Positions 23,562 to 34,526 of a stretch of 64,000 nucleotides of DNA are shown here, one piece after another. Within the stretch, counting starts at the first letter, position 1, and every line of letters starts with the position of its first letter. Below the pieces are notes generated by a model. The model had not been told where the DNA came from and made no database searches. It saw nothing but the letters and a program-made list of their open reading frames with translations. The translations under genes were made by a program, and so were the position numbers. The stretch is from Rachicladosporium sp. CCFEE 5018 (taxonomy: Eukaryota > Ascomycota > Dothideomycetes > Cladosporiales > Cladosporiaceae). The stretch is from the NCBI GenBank assembly GCA_002077045.2, contig KZ111170.1, positions 62,001-126,000 on the forward strand, read 5' to 3'.

Positions 23562-24294
23562 TGACGGAATCACGCACGAGAGAGATGCGGTACGGGAACG
23601 AGCATACAGCATAGAGCATTGATGGTCAGCATACATCAAAATGGTACTATGCATTGATTTTGAGCGCTTCTTGCATGGACCCGCAACACCGATGGCACTC
23701 AGCACCCGGTTTCGCGGACACGTGAAGACGATTCTCGCAGCGATGAAGGATCCACGGCAACGGTAGCCATGGGTCTTGCCATTTCAGCCATGCGCCTGCC
23801 ACGCGGAATATCATCACATGTCATCGTTATGGATTCAGATCAGCAGTCATTCACTACAATGTGGCGTGAACTTCGCTGCATCACTCAATGCTATCGGTAC
23901 AGGTAAGTCTGGCTTCTACTTGATATCCACGCATCCAGCCCAGTACAGTTCGAAATTGAGTCTCTCGATGCCAGTGCACTTGGCTTGTGCTTGTATCTCC
24001 TACCCCCCACCGCTGCACTTGCACTTGCACTCTCAAGCCCACAGCAACAGGCGACTTCCCTCAACCCAGGCCACAACAACGCTTCCTTCCTGCTCGCCAG
24101 TCATGGGCATCAAAACATCTTCTCAGCTCCCCCTCTCTCTTCTTTTCTTCTTCCTCCCACACATCAGCATCAGATTTGTCTGTCCTCCCCAGCATCTACA
24201 TCTTCCAGCATCTCCATCTCATCCATTCAGCTCCATCGCCTTGCCTCACTGCACTTCACGACCAATCACCTGCCACATCTTGACGACCGCCATC
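23562..24294. other. Intergenic region with pyrimidine-rich leader
   Basis: From about 24105 to 24290 the plus strand is strongly C/T-rich, including a CCCTCTCTCTTCTTTTCTTC tract just upstream of an ATG. This is common in strong fungal promoters and 5' UTRs and supports the start at 24295. No gene is seen before it. Confidence 0.45.
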
Positions 24295-25434
24295 ATGCGT
24301 GCCTCTCTCCTGGCAGGCTTGCTTCCCCTCGCCGCTGCACGTGCTCTGCCACAGGGTCCACCGCCGACAACCTCTCCCAGCAGCCCAGCACCAACATCTT
24401 CTCCCAGCGGTCCAGCACCGACGGGCCCTCCCAGCAGCTCGCCTGGCGGTCCAGCCAGTACCATCACCTCCACCGGTAGTGTGCCCACCACCTTTGCCGT
24501 AGTGGTCACCACCTCCACCCCCACGCCCACCAAGGCCGGGACAACAGCCTACATCATGGTCGGCCCTCCCTCGAACGGTGCCTCGACTCTCTCGCCCGTC
24601 TGGACCTANNNNNNNNNNNNNNNNNNNNNNNNNNNNNNNNNNNNNNNNNNNNNNNNNNNNNNNNNNNNNNNNNNNNNNNNNNNNNNNNNNNNNNNNNNNN
24701 NNNNNNNNCCGCCCCGACAAGCACGTCTGGCTCCCGACCTTCCACCCCGGCGCCAGAGTCGGCAACGAGTCCTCAGCATACTTCAACCTCCGCTCCGGCC
24801 AGCTGGAAACCGACGACAAGCTGTCCAGCAATCACAAGTTCCTTCACTTCAGCCTGGACGCCGACCCAAAGCTCAACAAGAAGGCTTCGCAGACCTACGA
24901 GCCCGTCCTCACGACTGATCCCTTTGACCCCATCGGCGCGTTCAAGAAGTCCAACTTGCATGCCAAGAAGAACTGGCTGCTTACCCGCAACAACTACACC
25001 CTCGACGGCCAGAGCAACGGACCCAGCTACTACAGCCTCCTCAACAGCAAGACGATGGGCGAGTTCGCTGCTTGCGCGAGGGAGAGGAGCCACTGGATCG
25101 AGGCCATCAAGATGGTCGACCACGCTGTCGCTGATGCACCTGCACCTGCACCTGCGCCTGGACCGGAGGACAAGGACTTCGACCTCATAAAGGCTTTCGA
25201 CAAGAAGGATCTCGACATCACCTTGCACTATGGCAATATTGAGGCGTTGAAGAGTAAGGCTGGGGCTTCGGAGGTGGCGTTCAAGTGGTGCACGCCGGTG
25301 GACATTTACGTGAGTCACCCTCCACTCTCACCGCCCTTCACCATCCTTCCTCTCCCTTCATCCCCTTGACCTCTCACTGACTCCCATCCTCGCAGGCCAC
25401 ATGGGACCGCACCCTCAACGTCCACAGCTCCTGA
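24295..25434 (+). CDS. Secreted Pro/Ser/Thr-rich protein of unknown function, interrupted by an assembly gap
   Basis: The ATG at 24295 starts MRASLLAGLLPLAAARALPQG, a clear signal peptide with likely cleavage after Ala-Arg-Ala. A Pro/Ser/Thr-rich, probably O-glycosylated linker follows to about residue 95. A 100-N gap (24609-24708) then breaks the gene, and the frame differs across it, so the missing length is not a multiple of three of the placeholder. The remaining part has KHVWLPTFHPGARVGNESS and N-glycosylation sites (NES, NYT). An 86-nt intron (25310-25395, GTGAGT...CGCAG) joins DIY to ATWDRTLNVHSS and the stop. An (AP)n stretch lies near 25135-25160. I do not recognise the family. A cell-wall or effector-like secreted protein is possible. 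Confidence 0.75.
24609..24708. other. Assembly gap (100 N)
   Basis: A run of exactly 100 N, the usual placeholder for unknown gap size. It lies inside the secreted-protein gene. Confidence 0.99.
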
Positions 25435-26016
25435 GCACATGGATTGTGGCGTTGACTTCGACTTCACCTACGACTTCTCTTGATGAATCGGCGGAATGAC
25501 GATGGGGCTGCAGGGCGTTCGGTTGGGTAATGGTTTTCGGTGTGGTGGTCTTGGGTTTCTTTGGTCTTTTCGTCGCAGTGTGGATGAGTCTTGCGGTGCG
25601 TTGGTAGTGTTTTGTATTGAGTATTTTGCACTGTGCTCTGCTTTCACCTCCTTCGCCTCAATGTTTTCTATCTCCACCGCCGCCTCGACCGCCGCCGAGC
25701 AACCTGCCAGCTCCACGCTGCACCAAAACAGACACTGCTATCGCTCGTCGGTCTCACGCATCCACTCCGCTACAATTACGAAGCCATCTCTCGATGCTGC
25801 GTCTGGCAGTACGTCAATTTTCTTCGCAGCATTGGCTGCAAGTTTGCGACACGCGTGGTAGCACGGGCTTCGACTTTCGAAAGACCGCTCCGGCCGGTCG
25901 AGCCTGTGACTCCGCCAATACCTCACTGGTGTGGGCCCTTACTGATACCAGAAGGCTGCCAGGGTATGCCCGCCTCACTACGATTTTCAATATCTCTGAG
26001 CCAGAGGTCCATAGTC
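25435..26016. other. Intergenic region between convergent genes
   Basis: Probably 3' UTRs of the secreted-protein gene and the SRAP gene. Overlapping open frames around 25617-26016 lack recognisable motifs. Confidence 0.4.
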
Positions 26017-27324
26017 TCACTTCCCAAAGAACGCCGTTATCCTCGCATTCCCCTCTTTTGTCGGCGTCTTGGCTACGGTGTCGTTCGAAATCGCTGAGCG
26101 CATCTTTCTGCCTCCCGCTGCTGGTGTGGGCTTCGCCTTCTTCTGTGGACTGCTCGATTTGCGGTCGACGGGTGAAGCGGAGCGCTTCATGCTGCCTCTG
26201 GTCTCGCGCTTCGACGCCACGGGAGAGTCAGTGGCCTCAGATTTGATGCCGGCATCTGGAGCGTCCTCGCTGGACTCGTGCTTGACTGCCGACTTGATGT
26301 CCTCGGTGGAACTGCCTGAGGGCTTAGGTACGGGCGCGTTGTCCTCAGTCCCATTGGCGTCCACCACTGTCTCGCGCTTCTCATCCGGCTCCTTCTTCAC
26401 CTTTTGCACCTCCTCCACGACCTGCTCCCCCTTGACCTCTTTCTTCACCCCCTTCCCACCCCCAAAGAAGTTCGCAATATTCTTGGGATTCGCCTTACTA
26501 TCCACAGGAACCACAAACAACGCACTGTTATTCCCCACCTTCCCCACCCCCTTATCAACAGCATAGCACTCCAGCTCCCCACCAAAAGGCTTCAACATAC
26601 CCTGCAACTCCTTGTCCCAGCCAACTCTATCAGGGTCTAGCCATTCCGCCATCTCCCCCGAACCCGGTTCGAGGATCACCGGCATCCGATCATGCAAGAA
26701 CTTCAACTGCTTATTGCTGTCCGTCGTAATCACAGTATACGTCCAGATGTCCGTTTCCGTCCCCTCATACCTCACGCTATCATACAGCCCCGCGAAGCAC
26801 ATCAGCTGCCCGTCCTTGCGCTTCGTGTAATGTGGCGTCTTGTCCTTGGGATTGGAAGGGTTCTTGTACCACTCGTAGAAGCCCTCGGCTACGACGACGC
26901 AGCGTTTGCGCTGTTTCATGGTGTTCCACATTCCGCCTGCAGTTGACAAGGAGTCGTCGCGACAGTTTATCGTGCGTAGCTGAGAGCTGTAGTCTGGGGC
27001 GCGCTTGGTCCAGAAGGGGATGAGACCCCATCTTGCGCCTTGGAGCTTGTACTTTGTAGCCTCCTTCGCACCTGTGGACTTCTTGGGGGAGGTATGGGTG
27101 GTCTTTGCGCGTTTGGGCGCGGGCTCGCTGTCCTGAGCGGAATCTGATTGAGAGTGCACGGCGCGATAGATCAGGCCGGTGTTTCCTGGGGCGAAGTTAT
27201 AGGTGTGGCGGAGGGAGGGATCGTCGTCTTCGGGGGCTTCGTCGGCGGGCATGTTCATGTCGCGCTCGGCGAGGCGTTCGCGGACTTCGGAGGGGCGGAG
27301 GTGGAGCGCGTAGCGGCCGCACAT
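26017..27324 (-). CDS. SRAP-domain abasic-site DNA-protein crosslink protein (HMCES/YedK family)
   Basis: A single exon of 435 residues. MCGRYAL at the N-terminus gives the catalytic Cys2, which after Met removal crosslinks to abasic sites in single-stranded DNA. Other family residues are visible: Asn120 (TINCRDDS), Glu151 in GFYEWY, and His211 in HDRMP. RWGLIPFW is the conserved strand near residue 98. A basic, Ser-rich insert (about 60-90) and a long disordered, basic C-terminal tail (from about 290) are fungal additions. The extreme C-terminus ARITAFFGK resembles a PCNA-interacting (PIP-box-like) ending, which fits replication-fork recruitment known for HMCES. The neighbour MGR3 gene diverges from it, with 218 bp between the starts. 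Confidence 0.93.
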   Translation of the reverse strand: MCGRYALHLRPSEVRERLAERDMNMPADEAPEDDDPSLRHTYNFAPGNTGLIYRAVHSQSDSAQDSEPAPKRAKTTHTSPKKSTGAKEATKYKLQGARWGLIPFWTKRAPDYSSQLRTINCRDDSLSTAGGMWNTMKQRKRCVVVAEGFYEWYKNPSNPKDKTPHYTKRKDGQLMCFAGLYDSVRYEGTETDIWTYTVITTDSNKQLKFLHDRMPVILEPGSGEMAEWLDPDRVGWDKELQGMLKPFGGELECYAVDKGVGKVGNNSALFVVPVDSKANPKNIANFFGGGKGVKKEVKGEQVVEEVQKVKKEPDEKRETVVDANGTEDNAPVPKPSGSSTEDIKSAVKHESSEDAPDAGIKSEATDSPVASKRETRGSMKRSASPVDRKSSSPQKKAKPTPAAGGRKMRSAISNDTVAKTPTKEGNARITAFFGK

Positions 27325-27542
27325 TGCAGCGGTGGAGGCGCGAAGGTGGCAGCTCCGCTACATCGGCGGTCAGGGCGGGGAGGGCAGCTAGGGGGTGTCT
27401 AGAGAGCTCATGCCCCATACCCGGAGCTTCACCAGATGATGTCACGAATCTGGGGTGCATATCGATCTACATTGGGGTACTTTTCATAGATCGAAATCAC
27501 TTCCGAGAGACATTGACATTCTTGTCACGACGATAGCCCACC

Positions 27543-28877
27543 ATGTCGACGCCCACTTGTCTCCGCTCCGCCCTTCCGCGCCTCCTCCGCCGCGCTGTTC
27601 CCTCGAGCTTCCTCCCTCAGCCCAATGCTCTCCCCCACAATGCCTTCCGAGCCTTCCACCCGCCGCTCACGAAACGCCCTCTCCCCTCCTCACCCCTGCG
27701 CCAGACCGCCCTGAGACACCGCCGCCCAGCATCCTCCTTCACCTCCAGAACTCGCGCCACAATAACCCGTAACCCCATCTCCTCCCTCGCAGCCCTCGCC
27801 GCAATCCTCGTAGGCCTCTACGGAATCTTCAAAGCAGCCGAAACCTATCAACGCTACATCCTCGCCTCTTTCCACGCCTACCCTGAGCCTGTAGCAAAGA
27901 AACTGCGGCGAGCGCTGTACTTCACGAACTCTGATCTGCAGCCGAAGGAAGCGATCAAATACTACCGTGAAGCACTTCAGCTAGCAGAGGAGCTGGGAAT
28001 GGATCCCTTCAGTGATGAGATTATTGGCATCAAAGTCCAAGTAGCGGGACTGATGGAGCGGACAGGGAACTGGGGAAAAGCGATTGAGGTTTTAGAGATC
28101 TTGCGAAGGGATTGTGGGGCATGGGTAGAAGGGTTTGGAGGGAAGAGCGGGAACGAGAAGAAGCGGACACGGGTGCTGGGGAAGATGGTGCAAGTTTGCG
28201 TTAAGCTTGGGGAGTTGTATGGACGGCCGGAAATTTATGAGCGCGAAGCTGCGGAGGAGAGACTGGTGTGGGCAGTCGAGACAGTCCTTCGCGAAAGGCA
28301 GCGGCGGGACAATCTGAAGGTCAGAGACGAGGACGAGGGACCCTGGCTAAGTGACAGTGAAATTGGTGCGGCGATGGAGGCGCTGGCGCATCAGTACGAG
28401 GAGAAGGACCAGCATTATCTTGCTAGTCCGCTGTTTTTGCAGGCGCTAAGCTTGCTGGGGACGAATAGCTGCCATTCAGTTATACTCATGACTAACCTCG
28501 CCGCCTCTCTCGCGCAGCAGTCTCCTCGCGCTGCGGCAGCGACACAGCAATTCGCACAGAGCCGGTCCATCGACTCGTCCTCCGCTCCACCGAGTCCACC
28601 CGCTTCGAGAGGCGCGATGATCGAGAATGCCAGACTTTGGGCGGAGAAAGCTCTTGACATCGCTGCGCATATCGCTCCACCAGTGAGGGATGAGGAGTGC
28701 GATGTGGGTTGTGCGGTGGCTACGCAGCATTTGGGCGAGTTTGCGGAGATGGTGGGAAATCGGACAGAAGCTAGGAGGCGGTATGAGGAGGCTTTGGGGC
28801 TGAGCAGGGCGATTGGCTTCGAGGAAGGCGTGGAGGAGGTCAGCGCGAGGCTGCGGAAGATCAAGGGCCTGACGTGA
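27543..28877 (+). CDS. Mgr3-like mitochondrial TPR protein (i-AAA protease adaptor)
   Basis: A single exon of 444 residues from the ATG at 27543. The first about 70 residues are rich in Arg, Ser, Pro and Leu and free of acids, as in a mitochondrial presequence. One transmembrane helix follows at about 79-97 (SSLAALAAILVGLYGIF). Then AYPEPVAKKLRRALYFTNSD and KEAIKYYREALQLAEELGMD begin a TPR array that continues to the C-terminus, with the last repeat near RYEEALGLSRAIGFEEG. This architecture matches fungal Mgr3, the inner-membrane subunit that with Mgr1 helps the i-AAA protease Yme1 recognise substrates. The assignment comes from the order of segments and these motifs. Another mitochondrial TPR protein cannot be fully excluded. 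Confidence 0.82.
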   Translation: MSTPTCLRSALPRLLRRAVPSSFLPQPNALPHNAFRAFHPPLTKRPLPSSPLRQTALRHRRPASSFTSRTRATITRNPISSLAALAAILVGLYGIFKAAETYQRYILASFHAYPEPVAKKLRRALYFTNSDLQPKEAIKYYREALQLAEELGMDPFSDEIIGIKVQVAGLMERTGNWGKAIEVLEILRRDCGAWVEGFGGKSGNEKKRTRVLGKMVQVCVKLGELYGRPEIYEREAAEERLVWAVETVLRERQRRDNLKVRDEDEGPWLSDSEIGAAMEALAHQYEEKDQHYLASPLFLQALSLLGTNSCHSVILMTNLAASLAQQSPRAAAATQQFAQSRSIDSSSAPPSPPASRGAMIENARLWAEKALDIAAHIAPPVRDEECDVGCAVATQHLGEFAEMVGNRTEARRRYEEALGLSRAIGFEEGVEEVSARLRKIKGLT

Positions 28878-29591
28878 AGGAAACCCTGGGTAACAGAGCT
28901 ACAGAGTCCTCCGCTGACAACTCTGTTCGCACATGAGAGATGCAGCTCCCTGACACGATGAGTCGGATGACTTACAGCGGAGCGCAGCTGTTCACGTCTG
29001 GATGTGCTACGTAGAGCTGCAGGAGCAGCTGAACTCGCAACGGCGAGAGATGTCGAGATATCGACATCCAATGGTGGTTTCGCTGAGGTGCCGACACGCT
29101 CTTTCGACCACATAACCTCATCAAGATGGACACGAGAGCGACGCCAAGTTCCGGACGACGCACTGAAGCACTCGGTAATCGAGCGTGGGAGGTACATCCC
29201 AACAAGCGTGCGATGTGGCACGCCTTGACCACCGACAGGGCGCTTGCGAGCCGAGTTGAATGCAGGCCAGCGGCGCAGATGTCTGCTGAAGACGTAGTAG
29301 TCGGCCGTGGCAAAGTGGGGTACGATACACTTTGCAATATGCAAGATACTTAGTCCAACAGGGGTATCCTCCGAAATGCAACCTCTTCACCCATCGCACC
29401 GCTACCACTTAGTGAGGCGTTTAAAATCTGCCTTGATATGCTCATCATACTTATGCCTCGTCGAAGTATAGTCCGTGCCCATGCAATCGAGATCCAGCTC
29501 GGGAAATCCAAGTACACCGCGCCATGCAGAAACATACAGCCGCCACCAGGGCAGCCTACTAAATAGTACTACTACAATGGTGACGGACTGC
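28878..29591. other. Intergenic region
   Basis: No convincing gene. Antisense frames extend from the MGR3 gene into this stretch and are shadows. Confidence 0.4.
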
Positions 29592-30344
29592 TCAGCAGCT
29601 GCCGGTAAGAACTCGTTGGATGACGGCTAGAGGCGGGTCTTCGGAGATCCATTTGCCGACGCTGTTGTCTGCGGAGCGGAGGGATTGGTCGACGGCGACG
29701 TCGGTTACGTTGGTGAGTTCCTGGCTTGCTGTCAGTGATGTTATATCTAAGGTTGATAGTGAGCGACGTACGACGCGGAGATTATTGCGTATCTGCTGCA
29801 ATGCCGGCGCATGACCTGCATGTGCTCGTTGTCCCTGCAGTACGACGTTTCGTGCGTTGACCCAGCGCAGGGCTGCTGTGGCTCGGGCGTAGATCTTCTT
29901 CGCTCGGTGTCGTCGGACGGAGGCGTCGATTATGATCCTTGAATAGCTGAGTCAGCATGGTCTCCGAAGCAGACTTTCGTCGATCAGTCGTACCTTCTCA
30001 GTTGCAACTTTTGCTGCTCCTCGTCTCCCCTCTGCCCATTGGCTACTGTGAAGCCCTGCGAGAGCAACGCCTTGGCCTCGCCCTCGCAGTGCCGCAATAG
30101 CACGTAGCCGTCCTCGTTGTATTCCTCTGCACTGGGAGCTGCTCGTATCGAAGCGATGTAGTTTTGCAGATTGGCGAAGTCGGTCATGATTTCCGATATG
30201 CGCATAGCGCGAACATGGTTGACTGGACCAATGGTCAGTCATGATAGGTGATGTTGATCCTCGATAGGATGAAGTCGAGTAATGACGGCCGGCGCCGATG
30301 ACAGTAAGATAGTAAGAAAGGAGGAACCTACGGCCATCCGCCAT
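29592..30344 (-). CDS. Small intron-rich protein of unknown function
   Basis: Predicted exons are 30344-30332, 30222-29994 and 29937-29592. Splicing gives MADGLNHVRAMRISEIMTD..., with acceptors CCAG and TTCAAG and a GCTGAC branch site in the second intron. The product is 195 residues. A third possible intron (29771-29721, 51 nt, GTACGT...GCCAG, with an ACTGAC branch) is frame-preserving, so its use would give 178 residues. The protein is helical, with EYNEDGYVLLRHCEGEA and a basic segment, ASVRRHRAKKIYARATAALR. There is no signal peptide, membrane span or recognised domain. Consistent splice phases and codon usage support a real gene. I cannot assign a function. Confidence 0.6.
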
Positions 30345-31936
30345 GACTATGATATTAGATATTACCCGAAACAGTAAAAGGTCCAAAGCCACAAGAGGCG
30401 AAGATCTGCAGCGCAATGCGAATGCCAAGCACGGAGTCGGCGTGAGCGAGAGTAAGTGAAGGAATGAGCTGTATGGAATGCTCGTCTGTGGCGAACCGGC
30501 GACGCCTTAATACAAACCTGCGTCCCCTCTCTTGTCATCTCACGCTTGTCTACATTCAAGTCTACGACAGTGCTACACCAGAAAGAAAAGTGCTTTCAGC
30601 AGCTGGCAGCCGGGTGTGGCTGCCCGCGGGTTTGCGGTGCAAAGCCCACTGCGACATCTCAATGGTCGGCAGGTAAAAGTGAGGGCATGGCTTTAGGACT
30701 GCCTTCGACAGGTGAGGACAAGGGCTGCATGCTGCGTTGCCCGGCTGGAAAGTCGACGCGTGCTGCAAGATGTCCACCGCAAGGAGGGTCGATGGTGCCA
30801 AAGTCAACGATATCGCTTGGAACGATGGCGCTGAGAGCTGCGATGGAGGCAGGGTTTGACGGGCCTTGAGCTCGTGTGCCGGAAGTCTGATTGTCCAGCT
30901 ATGCTATGCTGCGGAGGTCGAAGCGAAGACGTCACAGACCTGAAAGCATGGGGTGGGGAAAGACTTGAGCCTCATGAGCATTGCCACTGGATGCCACGAG
31001 GAGATGCTCAGGCAGCCCTGGAAACGCCTTCAATGGTACCGAGACTCTCCCGCGAGCGCTACACGGGTCATTCCTGAGGCCAAGGAGAAAGGTCTCCAGC
31101 GCAGTGCGGCTCTGGTCAAGCTGGTATGCAGCGTTCATGCACGCCTAAATCCAAGGTGCGGTCGACAAACAGACTTGCGGCAGCTACCGCACTTACAGCT
31201 CTTGGCAAGCCAAATCCGTCCACGTGCGCCCATGTGCCAGCATCCACTTACATCGACGAATCCCCACCATGGACACGCCGAGCATGTACACCTATAACAG
31301 CCACCCGCGAACCTAATGCATGCGTTCGAGCAAGTCCACTCGAGCAGCAAGAACAAAGATGACGCTACCCTTACCGCTTTGACTCCAGCTCTGCAGCGCG
31401 AAGCTGAACGTGGAGTAAGGCTGAGTCGGTTCGTGCCTATTAGCGCGAACGGAGAGCCCGACAGCTGCCATGTGCTGGAACATGGCGTACTTCTTTGAGC
31501 TGTCCGCATGCTACGGGATCGTTGATCGACGATGTAGGGCTGAGCAGCCTGCTATTGGTTTGAATAGGGAGGACGACATGTACGACAGTGTAGCTCGACG
31601 TGTAGGTAAGGATCACAGCTGCAGAGGTCATTGGAGCGTGAGATTCGGTTCGCAACGGCGGCCATGCGTGTTGCATTTTCAACGTCTTGACATCATGAGC
31701 GTGAGGGCCAGTGCAACGCAATGACTGGTCATGAGGCACGCGAGACTCATCTCAACGGTCGTGGGAGAAGTTGTGGCTGGCCGTGGGGATGAGGCCGCAG
31801 ACCGCACATACTCGTACATCTTCTCCATGCTTTATGTGCTCGTACTGGCTGTCAGCCAGTGAGGATTGTGATAGGCTCACTTCCTCGACGCATATGCAGT
31901 GATCGTGGACGCAGAGGCTCAGCCAAGATCACCTCC
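30345..31936. other. Gene-poor intergenic region
   Basis: About 1.6 kb with several overlapping short frames, none with coding-like composition, splice structure or motif. Confidence 0.45.
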
Positions 31937-32953
31937 TCAATCCTTCTCAGCGATAGCCTGCAGCCGCTCATCGATCTCCTCCTCAGTCAGACTCCTGAAC
32001 CCCTCCTCGGTCCCCTCCTTTCCATCTCTCCTGGGTCCCCCGACAATGCCAATCTCGATCTCCCCTTTCTTGAAGTCTACACTCAGCACGGTGCTTAGTG
32101 TCGCGATCCCCAGTTCCACAACCTCCTCCCAGTCTCCCTCGGCACAGTCCTTGTTCTTAAGCTTCTTCTCGAGGAAGTTGAGCGCTTCCTGTGCTTTTGG
32201 GCCGGAGGCAGTGGCCTTGTAGCCCACGTAGTAACCAGCTGGGTCGCATTTGAAGAGTTGAGGGCCGTATTCGGAATCGAGGGAAACGAGGGTCGCTGCT
32301 ACGCCGAGGGGACGGAGGTAGGCCTGTCCTTGCGGTCAGCATGATTCTCTAACCCAGGTCCATCATATTGCATGTCATCACTCACCCGTTGCGTGTAAAC
32401 CTGGTTGATGTTCGCGATGCGCTTTGCCAGCACATCACATGGCATCTCATACCCGAACTTATATCTGAACTCCGCTGCCTCGCCTCTCGCTCTCGTCACG
32501 CTTGCGCGCGCATCTGCTATCGAGCCGGTCATGACGCATCCTACCGATGGGGAGAGGCGGTAGACGTATGATACAGAGGACGGGTCGATGAGTTTGTCCT
32601 AGAAGTCGTCAGGCTGACTGGTCATTTCGAGGCGCTACAATGAAGGCCGGCCACTTACGGGTACTTTCTTTTGCGATAGCACCACGGCGCAGTCCTTCCC
32701 TTTCACACCGACTGAGGTTATGTTTGCGGCCGTGATGGCTTTGAAGGCATATTCTGTAGGTCCCGGGTAAGTGTTTTGTACCACCTCGCTCGGAGTGGTT
32801 TGATCGCTCGCATACCAACTTGATATAATCGCCCTTGGTCTGAGAAGATTGTGATGTGCCTGTCGAAGCCCGCGCTGCCTATAAGGTGGACCTCTGGTCA
32901 GCAAATGATCTTTGGCGGCCTTGTAAGGTAGGGTGTGGGTACGGACTCGACAT
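31937..32953 (-). CDS. scl1: 20S proteasome subunit alpha1 (Scl1 / PSMA6)
   Basis: Five exons: 32953-32947, 32878-32816, 32753-32659, 32598-32386 and 32323-31937, giving 254 residues, the normal size. The tiny first exon encodes MS plus one base, and its donor is the atypical GTCCGT. The N-terminus GFDRHITIFSDQGRLYQVEYA is the proteasome alpha-subunit signature. Subtype features are TSVGVKGKDCAVVLSQKKVPDKL, VGCVMTGSIADARA, EAAEFRYKFGYEMPCDVLAKR and NINQVYTQ, and the tail EIDERLQAIAEKD, all typical of alpha1. The protein forms the outer ring of the 20S core and the gate region. It is not catalytic. Confidence 0.96.
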
Positions 32954-33284
32954 CTTGGATGATCTGCAGGTGAGAGTGAGCTTATTTGATCGAGGAGCGG
33001 GATTGGAGGGCGGAGAGGTGGATGGGTAGGTAGAAGGGTGGTGCTGTGGTATGGTGTCGTCCAGATGTGTCGCTTCGCCGTCACTCAATTCACGTAGGCA
33101 AACGACCTACGCGCATCTCAAGCTCAAGCCACAGGGAGACGAGTGCACGGACTTGTCGCGTGGCGCAGATTGAACTTTTCGAGATAGATCTACGCATATT
33201 CAACGCGATCTTGATTTTCCGCAGTTCAAGGACATATAAGCAGTTCAAAGTTGGAAAAGTCTGGAATTAGCACTGGGTATCAGT
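32954..33284. promoter_or_regulatory. Divergent promoter, scl1 / WKF gene
   Basis: 331 bp separate two divergent starts. I looked for a PACE-like proteasome element by eye and did not find a clear match. Confidence 0.4.
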
Positions 33285-34526
33285 ATGGTACCTCACGTGC
33301 CAGCCTGGAAGCGTCTTGGGCTGAAGCTGAAGTACGCGAAAGAGACTGCGGAAGTCGTAGCACCCCCAGCATCGACAGAGATCTATGCACCGGCAGCCGT
33401 AGAATCTGCGACTCCATCGATCACGCTTTCGAAGAGGTCACGGACTGAGGAGCATACCGACGCAGGTCCAGAGACCAAGAAGCGAAAAGCCTCGTCTGCG
33501 AAACCCGTGGAGCCAGTCACCCCAGGCGCGAACGGCGTCAAGACCGCAGAGACGCCGATCACAGCACCGCAACCAACTTCCAAGGTAACGAGGAAGAAGT
33601 CCGTCACGTTTACTCCAGAGACCAAGCTTGAAGACGGCGATAGAATCGCCGAGATCTTTGAAGCTTGGGACAAGGGCGAGCTTGTCGGTGCAGATGTTGA
33701 GCCTTTGCCACGGGAGGATGTGGCCTCGACAGCACCGATTTCGGGCGAGCCGGACGAAGCATCACCACCTCCGCTGCCTGCTAAGGACAAGAAGTCAAAG
33801 CCAAAGCACGGCAAGAAGTCAGACTCAACGCAGACTGTGGCTTACTTGCAGTACCTTGATCAGTTCATTCTCGACAAAGCACACTGGAAATTCAACAAAG
33901 CGAAGCAGAACGACCTGCTCCGAAACGCCTTCAACATTTACCGCATTCCATCATCCTACACAGCTTGGTTGCTTGAGTACATCTCGGGTCTCTCGGGTGC
34001 AGCTGCGCGGCAACGCCTACGTGAAGGCGCGCAGGAAGTACTTGGTGAGACCACTGGACCGAACGGACGCATCTTGACTGAGGCAGGCGAGGAAGACGAA
34101 GACGCGACTTGTGATCAAACGCTGAAGCGCATCCGGGCTGAAGCAGTGTGGAATCGACTTCAAGAAGCACCTCCACCGCCTACAGTGAAGACAGTTGCGG
34201 TGCAGGCGCCGAAGTTATCGCATGTCTCGTCTGGCCCTGTCATTACGGGGAGTGCGAAGTATACGAAGTTTGCCGAGGAACCGGATGTGCCTGTGGCGAA
34301 TGGCGGTACTGCAAAGCCTGCACGGAAACGAACAAGAAAGTCGAGAACGGAGGTGTCCTCTGATGAGGATTCGAGTAGCTCTGACAGCGACAGCGATAGT
34401 GATGGGAGTATGGGTAGCAAAGGCTCGATCTCGAAAGCAAGTGCATCGAATGGTGCAGGATCGAGCTCTAGCGACAGCACTTCGGAAAGGGAAGAAGACA
34501 GCGAGTCAAGCGACAGTGATGATTGA
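33285..34526 (+). CDS. WKF-domain protein (C7orf50-like), probably nucleolar
   Basis: A single exon of 413 residues, ATG at 33285. Residues about 184-245 form a WKF domain: YLQYLDQFILDKAHWKFNKA, KQNDLLRNAFNIYRIP and LLEYISGLSG. The WKF triplet that names the family is present. The N-terminal third is basic and disordered with KKRKAS- and RKKSVTFTPE-type sequences suggesting nuclear localisation. The C-terminus has a basic patch (ARKRTRKSR) and a long Ser/Asp tail (SSDEDSSSSDSDSDSD), typical of nucleolar proteins and CK2 substrates. Members are linked to ribosome biogenesis in large-scale data, but the molecular role is not established. Confidence 0.88.
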   Translation: MVPHVPAWKRLGLKLKYAKETAEVVAPPASTEIYAPAAVESATPSITLSKRSRTEEHTDAGPETKKRKASSAKPVEPVTPGANGVKTAETPITAPQPTSKVTRKKSVTFTPETKLEDGDRIAEIFEAWDKGELVGADVEPLPREDVASTAPISGEPDEASPPPLPAKDKKSKPKHGKKSDSTQTVAYLQYLDQFILDKAHWKFNKAKQNDLLRNAFNIYRIPSSYTAWLLEYISGLSGAAARQRLREGAQEVLGETTGPNGRILTEAGEEDEDATCDQTLKRIRAEAVWNRLQEAPPPPTVKTVAVQAPKLSHVSSGPVITGSAKYTKFAEEPDVPVANGGTAKPARKRTRKSRTEVSSDEDSSSSDSDSDSDGSMGSKGSISKASASNGAGSSSSDSTSEREEDSESSDSDD

